A stretch of DNA of 64,000 nucleotides, from contig PLMU01000014.1 in NCBI GenBank assembly GCA_003142595.1, positions 1 to 64,000 on the forward strand. Direction: 5' to 3'. Below the pieces are notes generated by a model, which had not been told where the DNA came from, ran no database searches, and saw nothing but the letters and a program-made list of their open reading frames with translations. Every line of letters starts with the position of its first letter. Position 1 is the first letter of the stretch. Positions 32,712 to 42,207 of the stretch are shown one piece after another. Source of the DNA: Phycisphaerales bacterium. Its GTDB lineage: Bacteria; Planctomycetota; Phycisphaerae; Sedimentisphaerales; UBA12454. A program made the position numbers and the translations under genes.

Positions 32712-33836
32712 CTATTTGTAAATTATATTAAAAAGTTCGCTGGCTTTTTCTGCATCTAAAGTTTTTAAGATTTTGTATTCTTCAAGGGCGGAACCTTTGT
32801 CGTCAGCGAAAAAATAGGCAACGCCAAGATTATAGTGTGCCTCGGCATAATCAGAATTGATTATAATGACCTGCTTGAAGGACTCTATCGCATCTTGGTA
32901 GCGGCCAAGTTTGCCGTAGGCAACGCCAAGATTACAATGTGCCTCGGCATAATCCGGATTGATTCTGATGGCATGCTTATAGGATTCTATGGCTTCTTGA
33001 TAGCGGCCAAGGTCGCTGTAGGCATTGCCAAGACCACAGTGTGCATCGGCATCATCCGGCTTGATTTTTATGGCCTGCTTACAGGCTTCTGTAGCTTCTT
33101 CGTAGCGGCCAAGGCTGCCGTAGGCAAGGCCACGAATATAGTGTGCCACGACATCATCCGACTTGATTTTTATGGCCTGCAAATTACAAATACTTTCAAC
33201 GCTCTTAAGTAAAGCTGGAATCATACCTTTCTCCCAAGCGGCAAGAGCGAGCTTTAATCCCATGTGCTCAAAAGCATCAATTATCACCACACCATCATGT
33301 TTGAAATCGTAAGATTCAGGGAGTTTGTTGTCTTTTGTACGTAAGATAAGTTGATCAAGGTGAAAGTGGTATTTTTCTCCATCCGCATCAGTTCGGGCAA
33401 GTTCTGCATATTGGGAAATTCGTTGATTGAAAAGTGCTGGAATATCTCTGCTTCTGAGGGCTTGAGTAAATAATTCGATAAACCTATCTGCAAAGGCTCT
33501 AGAAAATTCCTCCCTGCGATGAGGTTTGTGTTGATATAGCCAGAGGTCGAGCCGGAAATACATATAGCACCCAAGCTCAAAGAGAGTTGCATCTCCAGAA
33601 TAATGCTCGCTGGCGTCAATATTCTTCCAGAAATTCTTCCAGAATGGAAGGGATTGAGGTTTATCTTCCAAGTCCTTTTCGCCGAAGGGAAGCAGGAAAA
33701 GCATCATTGCTGCAAAGAGATTCTCTGGCGAATCGTTCGAATAACGAAGTTCCCATTGACGTTTCTTGGCCCACATTCGCACATACGACCTGCCACCTTG
33801 TGTTGCTCTCCTGAATAGCCTTGAAAATATGCTCAT
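32712..33836 (-). CDS. TPR-repeat protein
   Basis: 374 residues from ATG 33836. N-terminal ~235 residues are helical and unrecognised (KKRQWELRYSNDSPENLFAAMMLF...). Residues about 240-365 contain about four tetratricopeptide repeats of 34 residues (AIKIKPDDADAHCGLGNAY-type, each with G8/Y11/A20/P32). The repeats are nearly identical in DNA, so they expanded recently. Such repeats form protein-protein scaffolds. The start overlaps the stop of the small membrane gene by 4 bases (ATGA), with AAGGGAAAGAA upstream. A longer frame to 33932 was rejected. Confidence 0.85.
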   Translation of the reverse strand: MSIFSRLFRRATQGGRSYVRMWAKKRQWELRYSNDSPENLFAAMMLFLLPFGEKDLEDKPQSLPFWKNFWKNIDASEHYSGDATLFELGCYMYFRLDLWLYQHKPHRREEFSRAFADRFIELFTQALRSRDIPALFNQRISQYAELARTDADGEKYHFHLDQLILRTKDNKLPESYDFKHDGVVIIDAFEHMGLKLALAAWEKGMIPALLKSVESICNLQAIKIKSDDVVAHYIRGLAYGSLGRYEEATEACKQAIKIKPDDADAHCGLGNAYSDLGRYQEAIESYKHAIRINPDYAEAHCNLGVAYGKLGRYQDAIESFKQVIIINSDYAEAHYNLGVAYFFADDKGSALEEYKILKTLDAEKASELFNIIYK

Positions 33837-34180
33837 TGTTCTTTCCCTTTTTGTTTTTCTTCTGCTGATTTCTCCAAAACAAAGACAACAATGATGAAAA
33901 GTATCCCACAAACAATATCGATCGGCTGCCAAACTTTGTGTGAAAGGTGTATCGGAATCAGGGGATTAAACAAAACAGCGACAAAGATAAACAGCCAAAC
34001 AGCCCAAATCTTCTTCCAATTATAAGCCATAAAGGCAATATATCCCGCAACGCCGCAAATAACGAATCTGAGTAATTGATAATAACCATAAGGCCAAGGT
34101 GCCAATGTCAAAAATAGCATCATAGAAGCAATAATAGCCGGTATGAGATGCGGTCGTTTTTCTAACGTACTTTTTCTCAC
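33833..34180 (-). CDS. small membrane protein
   Basis: 115 residues with about four hydrophobic helices (LIPAIIASMMLFLTLAPWPYG, LLRFVICGVAGYIAFMA, IWAVWLFIFVAVLFNP, IDIVCGILFIIVVFVL). No recognised family. Coupled to the TPR gene by a 4-base overlap, so the pair probably works together. Confidence 0.7.
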   Translation of the reverse strand: MRKSTLEKRPHLIPAIIASMMLFLTLAPWPYGYYQLLRFVICGVAGYIAFMAYNWKKIWAVWLFIFVAVLFNPLIPIHLSHKVWQPIDIVCGILFIIVVFVLEKSAEEKQKGKEQ

Positions 34181-34207
34181 TATATTTCCCCGCTAAGAAC
34201 CCGTTTT

Positions 34208-34846
34208 TTATTCCTGCATAGTTTTGATGAAGGTGTCGGCTTCGGCGATTGATTTTTCCATTTCCTCTATCAATTTGCCTGTATCGGCTTCCATTGTAGT
34301 TACTTCGCTTTGGAGCGAAGCGACGGCCTGGGCGTTTAAATTATGCTTTAAAAATAATACCTGGTCGCGGAATGCGGAAAGCACCGGCTCGATTTTGCTG
34401 TCGGCTTTTTTCATCGCGTTGATTAACAGCGTGTATTTCTGGCGGGTCTGGTCCAGCTTCTTTTTGCTCTCGGCTCTCAAATCGGCGTTCTTATACTGGT
34501 CAAGCTCTTTTGTCCATTCATCAAAAAGGGCGTTGGCGACATCTTCAACATCGGCAATGCGTTTTTTGACTGTTGCGGCTTTTGCTTCGCTTTTGTCGAG
34601 CTCGCCTTTAAGCAGGTCGTATTTTTCCTGCAGTTTGCCGGCCGGGACATTTACGACACTTTTAAATTTGTCCAGCGCAGAGACGAATTGCTCCTTGGTT
34701 TGCTCCTGTGAGTCGCGGGCACTTTTTACACGGTCAACGAGAATATCTCTTTTGTATTTGCCTAATTTTTCCATTGTGCCGTAATAAAGGCTGTCGCAGC
34801 CGGCGGTGAATAACAGAATGACTATAATTAAAGTCGATTTTTTCAT
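34208..34846 (-). CDS. DUF2959 coiled-coil lipoprotein
   Basis: Lipobox LLFTAGC followed by YYGTMEKLGKYKRDILVDRVK, the diagnostic start of DUF2959. The rest is heptad-rich helix (two or three coiled-coil stretches across about 40-205). Family role unknown; members are exported envelope proteins. The 27-base gap to the upstream membrane gene and the same strand suggest possible co-transcription. Confidence 0.88.
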   Translation of the reverse strand: MKKSTLIIVILLFTAGCDSLYYGTMEKLGKYKRDILVDRVKSARDSQEQTKEQFVSALDKFKSVVNVPAGKLQEKYDLLKGELDKSEAKAATVKKRIADVEDVANALFDEWTKELDQYKNADLRAESKKKLDQTRQKYTLLINAMKKADSKIEPVLSAFRDQVLFLKHNLNAQAVASLQSEVTTMEADTGKLIEEMEKSIAEADTFIKTMQE

Positions 34847-34871
34847 TTTACCGCTCCTTCAGTACATAGTC

Positions 34872-36062
34872 TTATTTTGCCAGTGCGAATGTGTCCTGTG
34901 CGATCGCCAGCTCTTCATTGGTGGGAATAACATAAACTTTTACTCTGCTGTCGGCGGATGTTATAAGGCCTTCGATGCGATTTGTTTTCGCGTTTGCAGC
35001 GGGGTCGATATTGACGCCAATCTGAGCGAGGTCGCCGCAGCACTGCTGTCTTACGTCCGGGGCGTTTTCACCTATTCCGCCTGTAAAGACTATCGCATCC
35101 AGTCCGCCCAAAACGGCGGTATATGCGCCGATATATTTTTTTATCCTGTAACAGAAAATATCGAAGGCGAGTTTCGCTCTTACGTTTCCCGCATCGGCCT
35201 GCTTTCGCATATTTCGCATATCATTCGATACGCCCGATATGCCGAGCAGTCCGCTTTGCTTGTTGCACATATTATTAAGGGCTTCGACAGTGTAGCCTTT
35301 TTCGGCGAGGTAGAACAGAATCGCAGGGTCGAAATCTCCGCTGCGAGTTCCCATCACAAGGCCTTCGAGCGGCGTAAGTCCCATCGAAGTATCAATGCTT
35401 TTGCCGGCTCTGACGGCTGTCATTGAACAGCCGTTGCCAAGATGGCAGGTAATAAGATTGGCCTGGTCGAATTTTTTGCCCATCAGCGCAGCGGCTCTTT
35501 GGGCGACATATTTATGACTTGTGCCGTGAAAGCCGTATCGCCGGACGCGGAATTTTTCGTAAATATCATAAGGCAGCGCGTAAATATAAGCTACTTTGGG
35601 AATTGTTGTATGAAAGGCCGTGTCGAAACAGGCTACCTGTAAAACGTCCGGAAGACTTTTCTGAGCGGCCCTGATGCCGGTCAGGTTCGGCGGATTATGA
35701 AGCGGCGCAAGGTCGGCGAATTTCTCTATCGAGGCGATAACCTTATCGTTAATGGCAACTGAATCTGTAAATTCCTCACCGCCGTGAACGACTCTATGGC
35801 CGACCGCGGTAATTTCGGAAACATTCTTTATCACGGCTGTTTCGCCGCTGGCAAGCGAATCGAGAATCAGCAGTATACCGGCAGCGTGGTCTTTTGCTTT
35901 TACTTCGGTTTTAAATTCTTTGCCGTTACAACTGCAGGTCAATTTGGAGGTTTCTTCACCGATTTTTTCCAGCAACCCCTTAGCAACTACTTTTTCGGCG
36001 GGCATTTCAAATAGCTGATACTTGATAGAACTGCTGCCGGCGTTAATAACCAAAATTTTCAT
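34872..36062 (-). CDS. ackA: acetate kinase
   Basis: Interconverts acetyl phosphate + ADP and acetate + ATP. All family hallmarks are intact: ILVINAGSSSIKYQLF, GHRVVHGGE (catalytic Arg), HNPPN, FDTAFH (Asp), YGFHGTSHKYV, HLGNGCS, MGLTPLEGLVMGTRSGDFDP, FTGGIGENAPDVR, and IPTNEELAIA (metal Glu). 396 residues. Two further paralogues lie at 60597-62893. No phosphotransacetylase gene is nearby. Confidence 0.97.
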   Translation of the reverse strand: MKILVINAGSSSIKYQLFEMPAEKVVAKGLLEKIGEETSKLTCSCNGKEFKTEVKAKDHAAGILLILDSLASGETAVIKNVSEITAVGHRVVHGGEEFTDSVAINDKVIASIEKFADLAPLHNPPNLTGIRAAQKSLPDVLQVACFDTAFHTTIPKVAYIYALPYDIYEKFRVRRYGFHGTSHKYVAQRAAALMGKKFDQANLITCHLGNGCSMTAVRAGKSIDTSMGLTPLEGLVMGTRSGDFDPAILFYLAEKGYTVEALNNMCNKQSGLLGISGVSNDMRNMRKQADAGNVRAKLAFDIFCYRIKKYIGAYTAVLGGLDAIVFTGGIGENAPDVRQQCCGDLAQIGVNIDPAANAKTNRIEGLITSADSRVKVYVIPTNEELAIAQDTFALAK

Positions 36063-36104
36063 TTATGAACTATCCTTTCCTGCCATTGCAGGTTAAAACA
36101 TCAA

Positions 36105-36132
36105 TTTATAACGATAAAAACCGGCAAGTCAA
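36105..36132 (-). promoter_or_regulatory. ackA promoter
   Basis: Read leftward: TTGACT (36132-36127), 16-bp spacer, TATAAA (36110-36105), 43 bases before the ackA start. Confidence 0.55.
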
Positions 36133-36184
36133 TTGTCAAATTTCGCTTGTGCTGACAGCAGAGGGCATTTAGATTTATCTAATT

Positions 36185-37243
36185 ATGGAGCGTGCGATTT
36201 ATAGAATTATAGATGCCAATTTTAACCGCGGGCGCGAAGGGTTGCGGATAGCGGAGGAATTCTGCAGATTTGCACTCGATAATGAACAGTTGGCCGGCCG
36301 ATGCAAGGCCCTTCGCCACAGGCTAACTGCCGCGGTAACGAAATTTGGTATGCAAAAACTTATCGCAGCACGCGATACCGAAAATGATATTGGCTGCCGG
36401 ATGCGGGTGGCAGGGCAGATGAAACGGCAAAACTTCGAGGATTGCGTAACTGCCGGTTTTGCAAGGACTACCGAAGGACTGAGGACTCTTGCCGAATCGG
36501 CTTGTGCTGTAGATAATAAAATATCAGCCGAATTCGAAAAAATCAGATATGACTGCTACATTCTTGAAAAAGATATTTCTTTGCAGGGGTATCCTGCCTT
36601 AAGATTCAAAAAGACAAGGCTTTACTGCATTATCACTGTAGAAGCCGGCATTGATGTTCTGAAAATTGCCAAGGCTTGCGCGGCGGGCGGTGCCGATTGT
36701 CTGCAATTAAGAGCCAAAGATATACCAGATGGTCAGTTGTTGTCTCTCGGCCGCAGGTTTGTTGATTTATGTAAACAAAAAGATGTCATAAGTATAATCA
36801 ATGACAGAGTTGACATTGCGGTTGCAGCCGATGCCGATGGCGTTCATCTTGGCCAACACGATTTATCTGCCCAGGTTGTTAAAAAATGCCAGCTTAGACC
36901 ACTAATAATCGGCGTCAGCACACATTCGATTGTGGAACTTGATAAAGCAGTTAAACAGGGGCCTCATTATGTCGGTGCAGGAGCAGTATTTACCACACCA
37001 ACCAAACCGCAGGCGAAAGTCTCTGGTCTAAAATATGTATCCCAAGTGTCTAAAAGAATTAAAAACAGGAACATTGAAATGGTAGCTATCGGCGGCATCA
37101 CACCGGAAAATGTGGAAAAAGTTTTAAAAGCAGGCGCTGGTCGAATCGCTGTTTCATCCTGTGTCTGTAAAGCTAAAAATCCCGCCGATGTATGCAAAAA
37201 GTTAAAAGAAAAAATTGTTAAATACGTCAAAAAAATAATTTAG
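36185..37243 (+). CDS. thiE: ThiD2-ThiE fusion (thiamine phosphate synthase)
   Basis: The N-terminal ~130 residues (MERAIYRIIDANFNRGREGLRIAEEF...) are ThiD2, a small domain associated with hydroxymethylpyrimidine phosphate kinase function. Residues ~145-352 are the ThiE TIM barrel: LRAKDIPD, INDRVDIAVAADADGVHLGQHDLSA, GVSTHSIVEL, YVGAGAVFTTPTKP, AIGGITPENV. Joins HMP-PP and thiazole phosphate to thiamine phosphate. Fusions like this occur in several bacterial lineages. Starts with almost no leader and lacks a TPP-riboswitch signature upstream. Confidence 0.93.
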   Translation: MERAIYRIIDANFNRGREGLRIAEEFCRFALDNEQLAGRCKALRHRLTAAVTKFGMQKLIAARDTENDIGCRMRVAGQMKRQNFEDCVTAGFARTTEGLRTLAESACAVDNKISAEFEKIRYDCYILEKDISLQGYPALRFKKTRLYCIITVEAGIDVLKIAKACAAGGADCLQLRAKDIPDGQLLSLGRRFVDLCKQKDVISIINDRVDIAVAADADGVHLGQHDLSAQVVKKCQLRPLIIGVSTHSIVELDKAVKQGPHYVGAGAVFTTPTKPQAKVSGLKYVSQVSKRIKNRNIEMVAIGGITPENVEKVLKAGAGRIAVSSCVCKAKNPADVCKKLKEKIVKYVKKII

Positions 37244-37758
37244 TAATTAAAGTCCGAATATAAGTTCTTTATTTAAAAAGGGCTATAACTGAATTCAAAA
37301 TAAACAGTTTTCCACTTAATTACCAAAATAATAGATTTTTGTTTTTTGGCATAGAATTTGAGCTAACTTTATTATTCAAAATTTACTATAGATGTACTAT
37401 CTTTTATTGTCCCTATTTTAGTTATTTTAACTTCTTACAACGTAAAGACTTATACGCTTTTAATTATGGGTTTAATAATAGTTTTTTTATCCGGCCGAAA
37501 ATGACAGGTATTTGCATAATCTTCTCTTAGTTGCGCAAAGTGTTTATTTTAACAATGCAGTTATGTTATCAACACTTTATCCACAGGATAGAAGACCAAA
37601 TTTTTCTTTAATAGCAGTTTTTATATAAGCGGGATTGTGTTAAAAAAGCCTTGTATTTATATATGGCCGTTTTGCGTAAAATTATTATAGTATCGTTGGA
37701 TGTAAATGGACAGGATATCGGTATCGCCGGTATCAAATTACTTATAAGGATGTGAATA
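37244..37758. other. 515-bp A/T-rich gap with two DnaA boxes
   Basis: No convincing gene. The A/T-rich stretch contains TTATCAACA (37566-37574) and the perfect DnaA box TTATCCACA (37577-37585), two bases apart, plus weaker TTATCCGGC (about 37488) and TTTTCCACT (about 37309). An open frame 37339-37530 is low-complexity Phe/Tyr-rich and has no ribosome site. Confidence 0.5.
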
Positions 37759-40227
37759 ATGGATGTGACAGGCAAAAGACTTAGTCAGGCACTGCAAAAA
37801 AGAGATAGTTTCGTTATCGTAGCCGAACTGACCGGCGGGCCAAATTTCAGCTTTGCGCCAATTCAGAAATTTCTTACGGCTTTTAACAGCAGCGGCGGCA
37901 AAGATATTCCGGCCGGATTTAACTTTGTCGGCATCACAAGCCCGCAAAGCCCCGGCGGCGTGGCGAATATCGAGCCGGCAGAAGCCCACCGTTACGTCGT
38001 AAGCAAAAATCTGCTCGGCGGACTTGATTTTATCCCTCACGTCAGCTGCAAGGATATGAACAGAGATGCAATCATCAGTCTTCTGGCGGCACATAAATCC
38101 GCAGGCGTGGAAAGTTTTCTTGCTCTTACGGGCGATAAGCCGGTTTCGGCAAAAGGAGTTTTTGAACTCGAATCGGTAAATCTGCTTGCGATGGTAAATC
38201 GCCTGAACAACGAGGCCTATATGTCGGCAAAGGCGCAGGAGCTTGCCGCCGTCAAACAGTTTTTCCCCGGAGCCGCCGTTTCGCCGTTTAAATATAACGA
38301 AGAATCCCAGGTGCAGCAGTATTTTAAGATGGAGAAAAAAATTGCCTGCGGAGCGAAATTCCTGATTACGCAGGTCGGCTGGGACTGGAAAAAGAGTCTT
38401 GAACTTGTGCGCTATCTAAAAGAGATAAATCTCGATATACCAGTGCTTGGAAATGTATATTTATTAAGCACAATTACTCCCGCTCCCCGGCTGATGCACG
38501 ATATTAAACTGCCGGGCTGTTTTGTCAGCGATGAACTTCTTGAAAAAGTTTATTCCGAAAGCGTCAGCGACCATATTGAACGCGCCGCTCAGCAGATTGC
38601 GATGTATAAATCAATCGGTGCGGCAGGCGCAGATGTTGGCGGAGTGCCGGATTACGAAACGTTTATTAAAATTCTAAAACGCGCCGCAGAAATCGGTGAA
38701 AACTGGCAGCAGTTTAAGGACAATCTCTGTTGGCCGCCGAAAAAAGCATTTTATCTTTATGATGATGTAGGCAAAAGAACGAAACTTTCCGCTTTTGACA
38801 AGACATTTAAGCATAGTTTCTTCGACGTTATGCACGCTGCCGTTCTTGACCCCAAACACAAGGGCTTTCACTGCTTTAGAAAAACAATGAAATTTCTCGG
38901 CGCTGATAAAAACAAAGGCTTTGTCTATAAAAGTTTTAACACATTAGAAAAATCAACTAAATATCCGCTGTTCGATTGCGAGGAATGCGGCGACTGCTTC
39001 CTTCCTGAAAATTTCAGCCTGTGCACAATCGGCGGATGCGAAAAAGGAATGGACAACGCTCCCTGCGGCGACTCGACCGCCGAGGGCAAATGCGGAAATA
39101 ATCTCGAGCGGGTCTGCATCGGAGACAGGATTTACCAGGCTGCCGCTGCCAAGGAAAAGGGGCTAAAGGAATTGCGAAAAATTATCAACAAGCCCAGAAA
39201 TTCCGCACTTGAGCATACATCATCGGTTCTGAATTATCTTTTCGGCAGAGACCACACTCAGCGCAGCCCTCTTATCTCAGTCGGCGAGCTTGTGCACGCT
39301 TCGATTCCCAAAACCGGCCAGATAATGAAACAATTGCTCGAACTTGGCGACGATGCTTTTACCCGCACCAGCCCGGAGCTGAATTACATAAAGGCCCTGA
39401 TTGAGTCGCAGGCTGCCGACGGCGCAGACTATATCGCAGTCAATATCGACCAGTTCGGCGAATCCGACCCAGCACTGGTTGTCAAGCTCATAATAGAATA
39501 TGTCAGACTCGTGCGAAAGTTCGGCAGGGGTGTGCCGATTTGTATCGACAGCAGTGATGATAATGTCCTTATCGCGGGAATGAAGGAATGGTTCAACACG
39601 AGTGAAAAAGTCGCGCCACTTTTGATTAACTCGATTAAAACCTACACTATCGAAAATATAATGCCGCTCAAAAAGCATTTCGATTTTAAATTTATCGGCC
39701 TGCTTATCAGCGGAGGCACCGCTAAAGTCACAGAACCGGGCAGGACCGACAGCATCGACGACCTTTTCGGCCTGGCGAAAACAATTTATGACGCGGCGAT
39801 AAACAAATATGGTTTTGCGCCAGAAGAAATATTTTTCGACTCGACGGTTTTCCCGCTTGCGATAGATATGCCAATGATGCCCGGCGTGCCGAGCTATACT
39901 TATAGAACATTCAATACCATAAAACGCATAAAGACCGACCCTCTGCTTAAGAAGTGTCATTTCTCGCTCGGCGTTACGAACAGCGTTCGCGACCTGCCCG
40001 CCAGGAAAATCGGCGTTACCCGTGCTTATGTCGAAGTGGCGATGCGTTACGGCCTTGACGCCGGAATTGTAAATGTTTCGCATCATCTCGGTATGGTGCC
40101 AGCCGACCCGGAGCTTGTAGTGCTCGTCGAGGCATTCGCGAATAATGACGGCTCAGGTGAAAAACTTACCGAAGCGATGAAACTTATGGGCCAGTTCTGC
40201 GCCAAAAACAGAAAAGCATCAGTCTGA
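37759..40227 (+). CDS. fusion of MetF-type reductase, MTHFR_C domain and pterin-binding methyltransferase
   Basis: Three modules in one 822-residue chain. Residues ~1-310 are a MetF-like FAD barrel (VIVAELTGGPNF, FIPHVSCKDMNR, LALTGDKP). Residues ~320-500 are MTHFR C-terminal type (MetV/PF12225-like) with a Cys-rich region DCEECGDC...CTIGGCEKGM..APCG...KCG (residues about 406-446), likely an Fe-S or zinc site. Residues ~525-822 resemble AcsE/MetH-type methyltetrahydrofolate-binding methyltransferase (YIKALIESQAADGADYI, CIDSSD, LLINSIKT, SLGVTNSVRDLPAR). Infers a reductase that hands methyl-THF to a cobalamin protein in one polypeptide. AAGGA is 11 bases upstream. Confidence 0.9.
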   Translation: MDVTGKRLSQALQKRDSFVIVAELTGGPNFSFAPIQKFLTAFNSSGGKDIPAGFNFVGITSPQSPGGVANIEPAEAHRYVVSKNLLGGLDFIPHVSCKDMNRDAIISLLAAHKSAGVESFLALTGDKPVSAKGVFELESVNLLAMVNRLNNEAYMSAKAQELAAVKQFFPGAAVSPFKYNEESQVQQYFKMEKKIACGAKFLITQVGWDWKKSLELVRYLKEINLDIPVLGNVYLLSTITPAPRLMHDIKLPGCFVSDELLEKVYSESVSDHIERAAQQIAMYKSIGAAGADVGGVPDYETFIKILKRAAEIGENWQQFKDNLCWPPKKAFYLYDDVGKRTKLSAFDKTFKHSFFDVMHAAVLDPKHKGFHCFRKTMKFLGADKNKGFVYKSFNTLEKSTKYPLFDCEECGDCFLPENFSLCTIGGCEKGMDNAPCGDSTAEGKCGNNLERVCIGDRIYQAAAAKEKGLKELRKIINKPRNSALEHTSSVLNYLFGRDHTQRSPLISVGELVHASIPKTGQIMKQLLELGDDAFTRTSPELNYIKALIESQAADGADYIAVNIDQFGESDPALVVKLIIEYVRLVRKFGRGVPICIDSSDDNVLIAGMKEWFNTSEKVAPLLINSIKTYTIENIMPLKKHFDFKFIGLLISGGTAKVTEPGRTDSIDDLFGLAKTIYDAAINKYGFAPEEIFFDSTVFPLAIDMPMMPGVPSYTYRTFNTIKRIKTDPLLKKCHFSLGVTNSVRDLPARKIGVTRAYVEVAMRYGLDAGIVNVSHHLGMVPADPELVVLVEAFANNDGSGEKLTEAMKLMGQFCAKNRKASV

Positions 40228-40237
40228 GGAACAACAA

Positions 40238-41668
40238 ATGGAGCTTGAAAAAAGGTATAAAAAATACAGCCAGTTACTGCAAAAACATAATCAGCAGCAT
40301 CTGTTTACTTTTTATAACCAGCTTGACAAAAATTCTCAGAATAAACTTTTAAAACAGATTGAAGATCTGAATTTTAAATCTCTTAACGAAAAAATCGGCC
40401 GTTATGTTAAAAATGTCTTCCCCGTGGAATTGCCTGCTAAAATTGAGCCTGCCGGCGTTTATCCGGCTTTTCCGAGGAGCGCAGAGCAAAAGAAGAAATA
40501 CGAAAAAGCGAAACAACTCGGCGCAAATCTGATATCAAAAGGCAAAGTCGCGGCCTTTATTGTCGCAGGCGGCCAGGGCACTCGGCTTGGCTTTGATGGA
40601 CCCAAAGGCGATTTTCCTATCAGTCCTGTCAAAAACAAAACTTTATTTCAGCTTTTTGCCGAAATGATAAAAGCCGCGGGCATTAAATACGGCTTTAAGC
40701 CGAAGTGGTACATAATGACCAGTCCCCTCAACTTTGAGCAAACCCGCAAAATTCTCAAAGATAACAATTTTTACGGGCTTAACGCCAAAGACATATTTAT
40801 TTTTCAGCAGGGCGCCGAAGTAAATTTATCAACCGATGGTAAAATCCTGCTCGCTCAAAAAGATACGCCGGCAGCTTCCCCCGACGGCCACGGAGGAAGC
40901 TTAAAGGCTCTTTACAAAAGCGGCGCTATCGCGGACATGAGAAAGGCCGGCATAGAATACATCAGCTATTTCCAGGTGGACAATCCTCTGATAAATATTT
41001 TCGACCCGCTTTTTATTGGTCTGCACGCGATGGACAAAGCCGAAATGTCCTCAAAGGCTCTGACAAAAGCACAGCCGTTCGAAAAGGTCGGTAACTTCTG
41101 TCTGGTTGACGGCAAAGTAACGGTAATCGAATACAGCGATTTGCCTAAAAAGCTTACGATTAAGAAAAACGCCGATGGTTCGCTTGTTTTTTCGCTCGGC
41201 AATACTGCAATTCATATTATCAGCCGCAATTTTGTTGAGCGGCTCAACGTTAAAGGTTTTGCGCTGCCTTACCACAGGGCAATAAAAAAAATTCCTTATG
41301 TTAATTTACAAAAAAGCCGAATTATAAAGCCCAGAAAAGAAAACGGTATAAAACTTGAAACTTTTGTTTTTGATGCTTTGCCGCTTGCGAAAAAATCAAT
41401 TATTCTTGAGACGATTCGAAGCCAGGAATTTGCGCCTGTGAAGAACAAAAGCGGCACAGACAGTCCGAAGGTTGCCAGGCGTATGATGATTGCCCGCGCG
41501 GCCGACTGGCTCCGGGAGGCGGGAGTAAAAATCCCAAGGAAATCTGACGGTTCAGCAGGCTGTAAAATCGAAATGGCTCCGTCTTTTGCGATATGCAAAG
41601 AGGATATAGCGAAAAAGAAAAATAAAATACCCCAAATAAAATCGGGGGATAAAATTTATATGAAGTAA
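40238..41668 (+). CDS. UDP-sugar/UDP-N-acetylhexosamine pyrophosphorylase (UDPGP type)
   Basis: Nucleotidyltransferase of the eukaryote-type UDPGP family, making UDP-glucose or UDP-N-acetylglucosamine from UTP and sugar phosphate. Signature AAFIVAGGQGTRLGFDGPKG near residue 105, then KALYKSGAIADM, QVDNPLINI and the C-terminal basic stretch. This family is distinct from bacterial GalU/GlmU. It follows the methyl-transfer gene by 10 bases, so the two may be co-transcribed. Confidence 0.92.
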   Translation: MELEKRYKKYSQLLQKHNQQHLFTFYNQLDKNSQNKLLKQIEDLNFKSLNEKIGRYVKNVFPVELPAKIEPAGVYPAFPRSAEQKKKYEKAKQLGANLISKGKVAAFIVAGGQGTRLGFDGPKGDFPISPVKNKTLFQLFAEMIKAAGIKYGFKPKWYIMTSPLNFEQTRKILKDNNFYGLNAKDIFIFQQGAEVNLSTDGKILLAQKDTPAASPDGHGGSLKALYKSGAIADMRKAGIEYISYFQVDNPLINIFDPLFIGLHAMDKAEMSSKALTKAQPFEKVGNFCLVDGKVTVIEYSDLPKKLTIKKNADGSLVFSLGNTAIHIISRNFVERLNVKGFALPYHRAIKKIPYVNLQKSRIIKPRKENGIKLETFVFDALPLAKKSIILETIRSQEFAPVKNKSGTDSPKVARRMMIARAADWLREAGVKIPRKSDGSAGCKIEMAPSFAICKEDIAKKKNKIPQIKSGDKIYMK

Positions 41669-41699
41669 ACAATTGGCAGAGATGTTCGACTGCCGGGTT

Positions 41700-42191
41700 T
41701 TATTGTGAAAGGTTATCTTTATTATTTCGCAGATGCTCCTGCAGCCATTGAAGCTCCTGTTGTTGCTGCTGTGCGGCAAGTATTTTTTCGAATTGCTTTT
41801 TGCCGCTAATCCATTCAACCTTACCGTTAAGCCATAGCGCTATATATCCTCCCTTTACGAATCCCCTATAATTTTTTTCAGTATAGGCAAGAATAGTTGT
41901 ATTGGGGTCTGCACCGTATTCAATCCATTGCGCCCGATACTGTAAATCCGAAAGCCGCACAGCGCCTATTGCTTCTTCATACTGTTTTACATAAATCTCC
42001 GACGGCAGTGAGCCGTACTTTTGACGGTACTGAAGAATTTCTTTGCCTAAAATTCCTATAGCCCTTGTTGCTTCAGAGCGGTTAATGACATTCTTTATAT
42101 TTGCAAAGCCCGCAACCATAGCTGTAGTAAAAGCCACAACTATTACAATATTTACTAAAAGTTTTTTCTGTTTGCGATTCAAAGACAACAT
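41700..42191 (-). CDS. membrane-anchored pseudopilin-like protein
   Basis: A basic start followed by one hydrophobic helix (LVNIVIVVAFTTAMVAGFANI), then a soluble domain with QYRQKYGSLPSE and AYTEKNYRGFVKGGYIALWLNGKVEWI. This resembles planctomycete type II secretion/pseudopilin-like 'Y..FADG..EW' proteins but without a clear prepilin peptidase site (no GFTLIE). A Gln-rich tail ends it. Function unknown. Next to the RNase H-PurN gene on the same strand. Confidence 0.7.
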   Translation of the reverse strand: MLSLNRKQKKLLVNIVIVVAFTTAMVAGFANIKNVINRSEATRAIGILGKEILQYRQKYGSLPSEIYVKQYEEAIGAVRLSDLQYRAQWIEYGADPNTTILAYTEKNYRGFVKGGYIALWLNGKVEWISGKKQFEKILAAQQQQQELQWLQEHLRNNKDNLSQ

Positions 42192-42207
42192 TCCCTTAAA
42201 ACATTTT

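Noticed and set aside
36063..36184. TPP riboswitch upstream of thiE
   Set aside because: The ackA-thiE gap lacks the CTGAGA and other conserved TPP motif blocks.
37339..37530. 63-residue Phe/Tyr-rich frame in the DnaA-box gap
   Set aside because: Low complexity, no ribosome site, lies in A/T-rich DNA.
39277..40086. 269-residue minus-strand frame inside the methyl-transfer fusion gene
   Set aside because: Shadow of the methyltransferase module; overlap with a clearly real gene.
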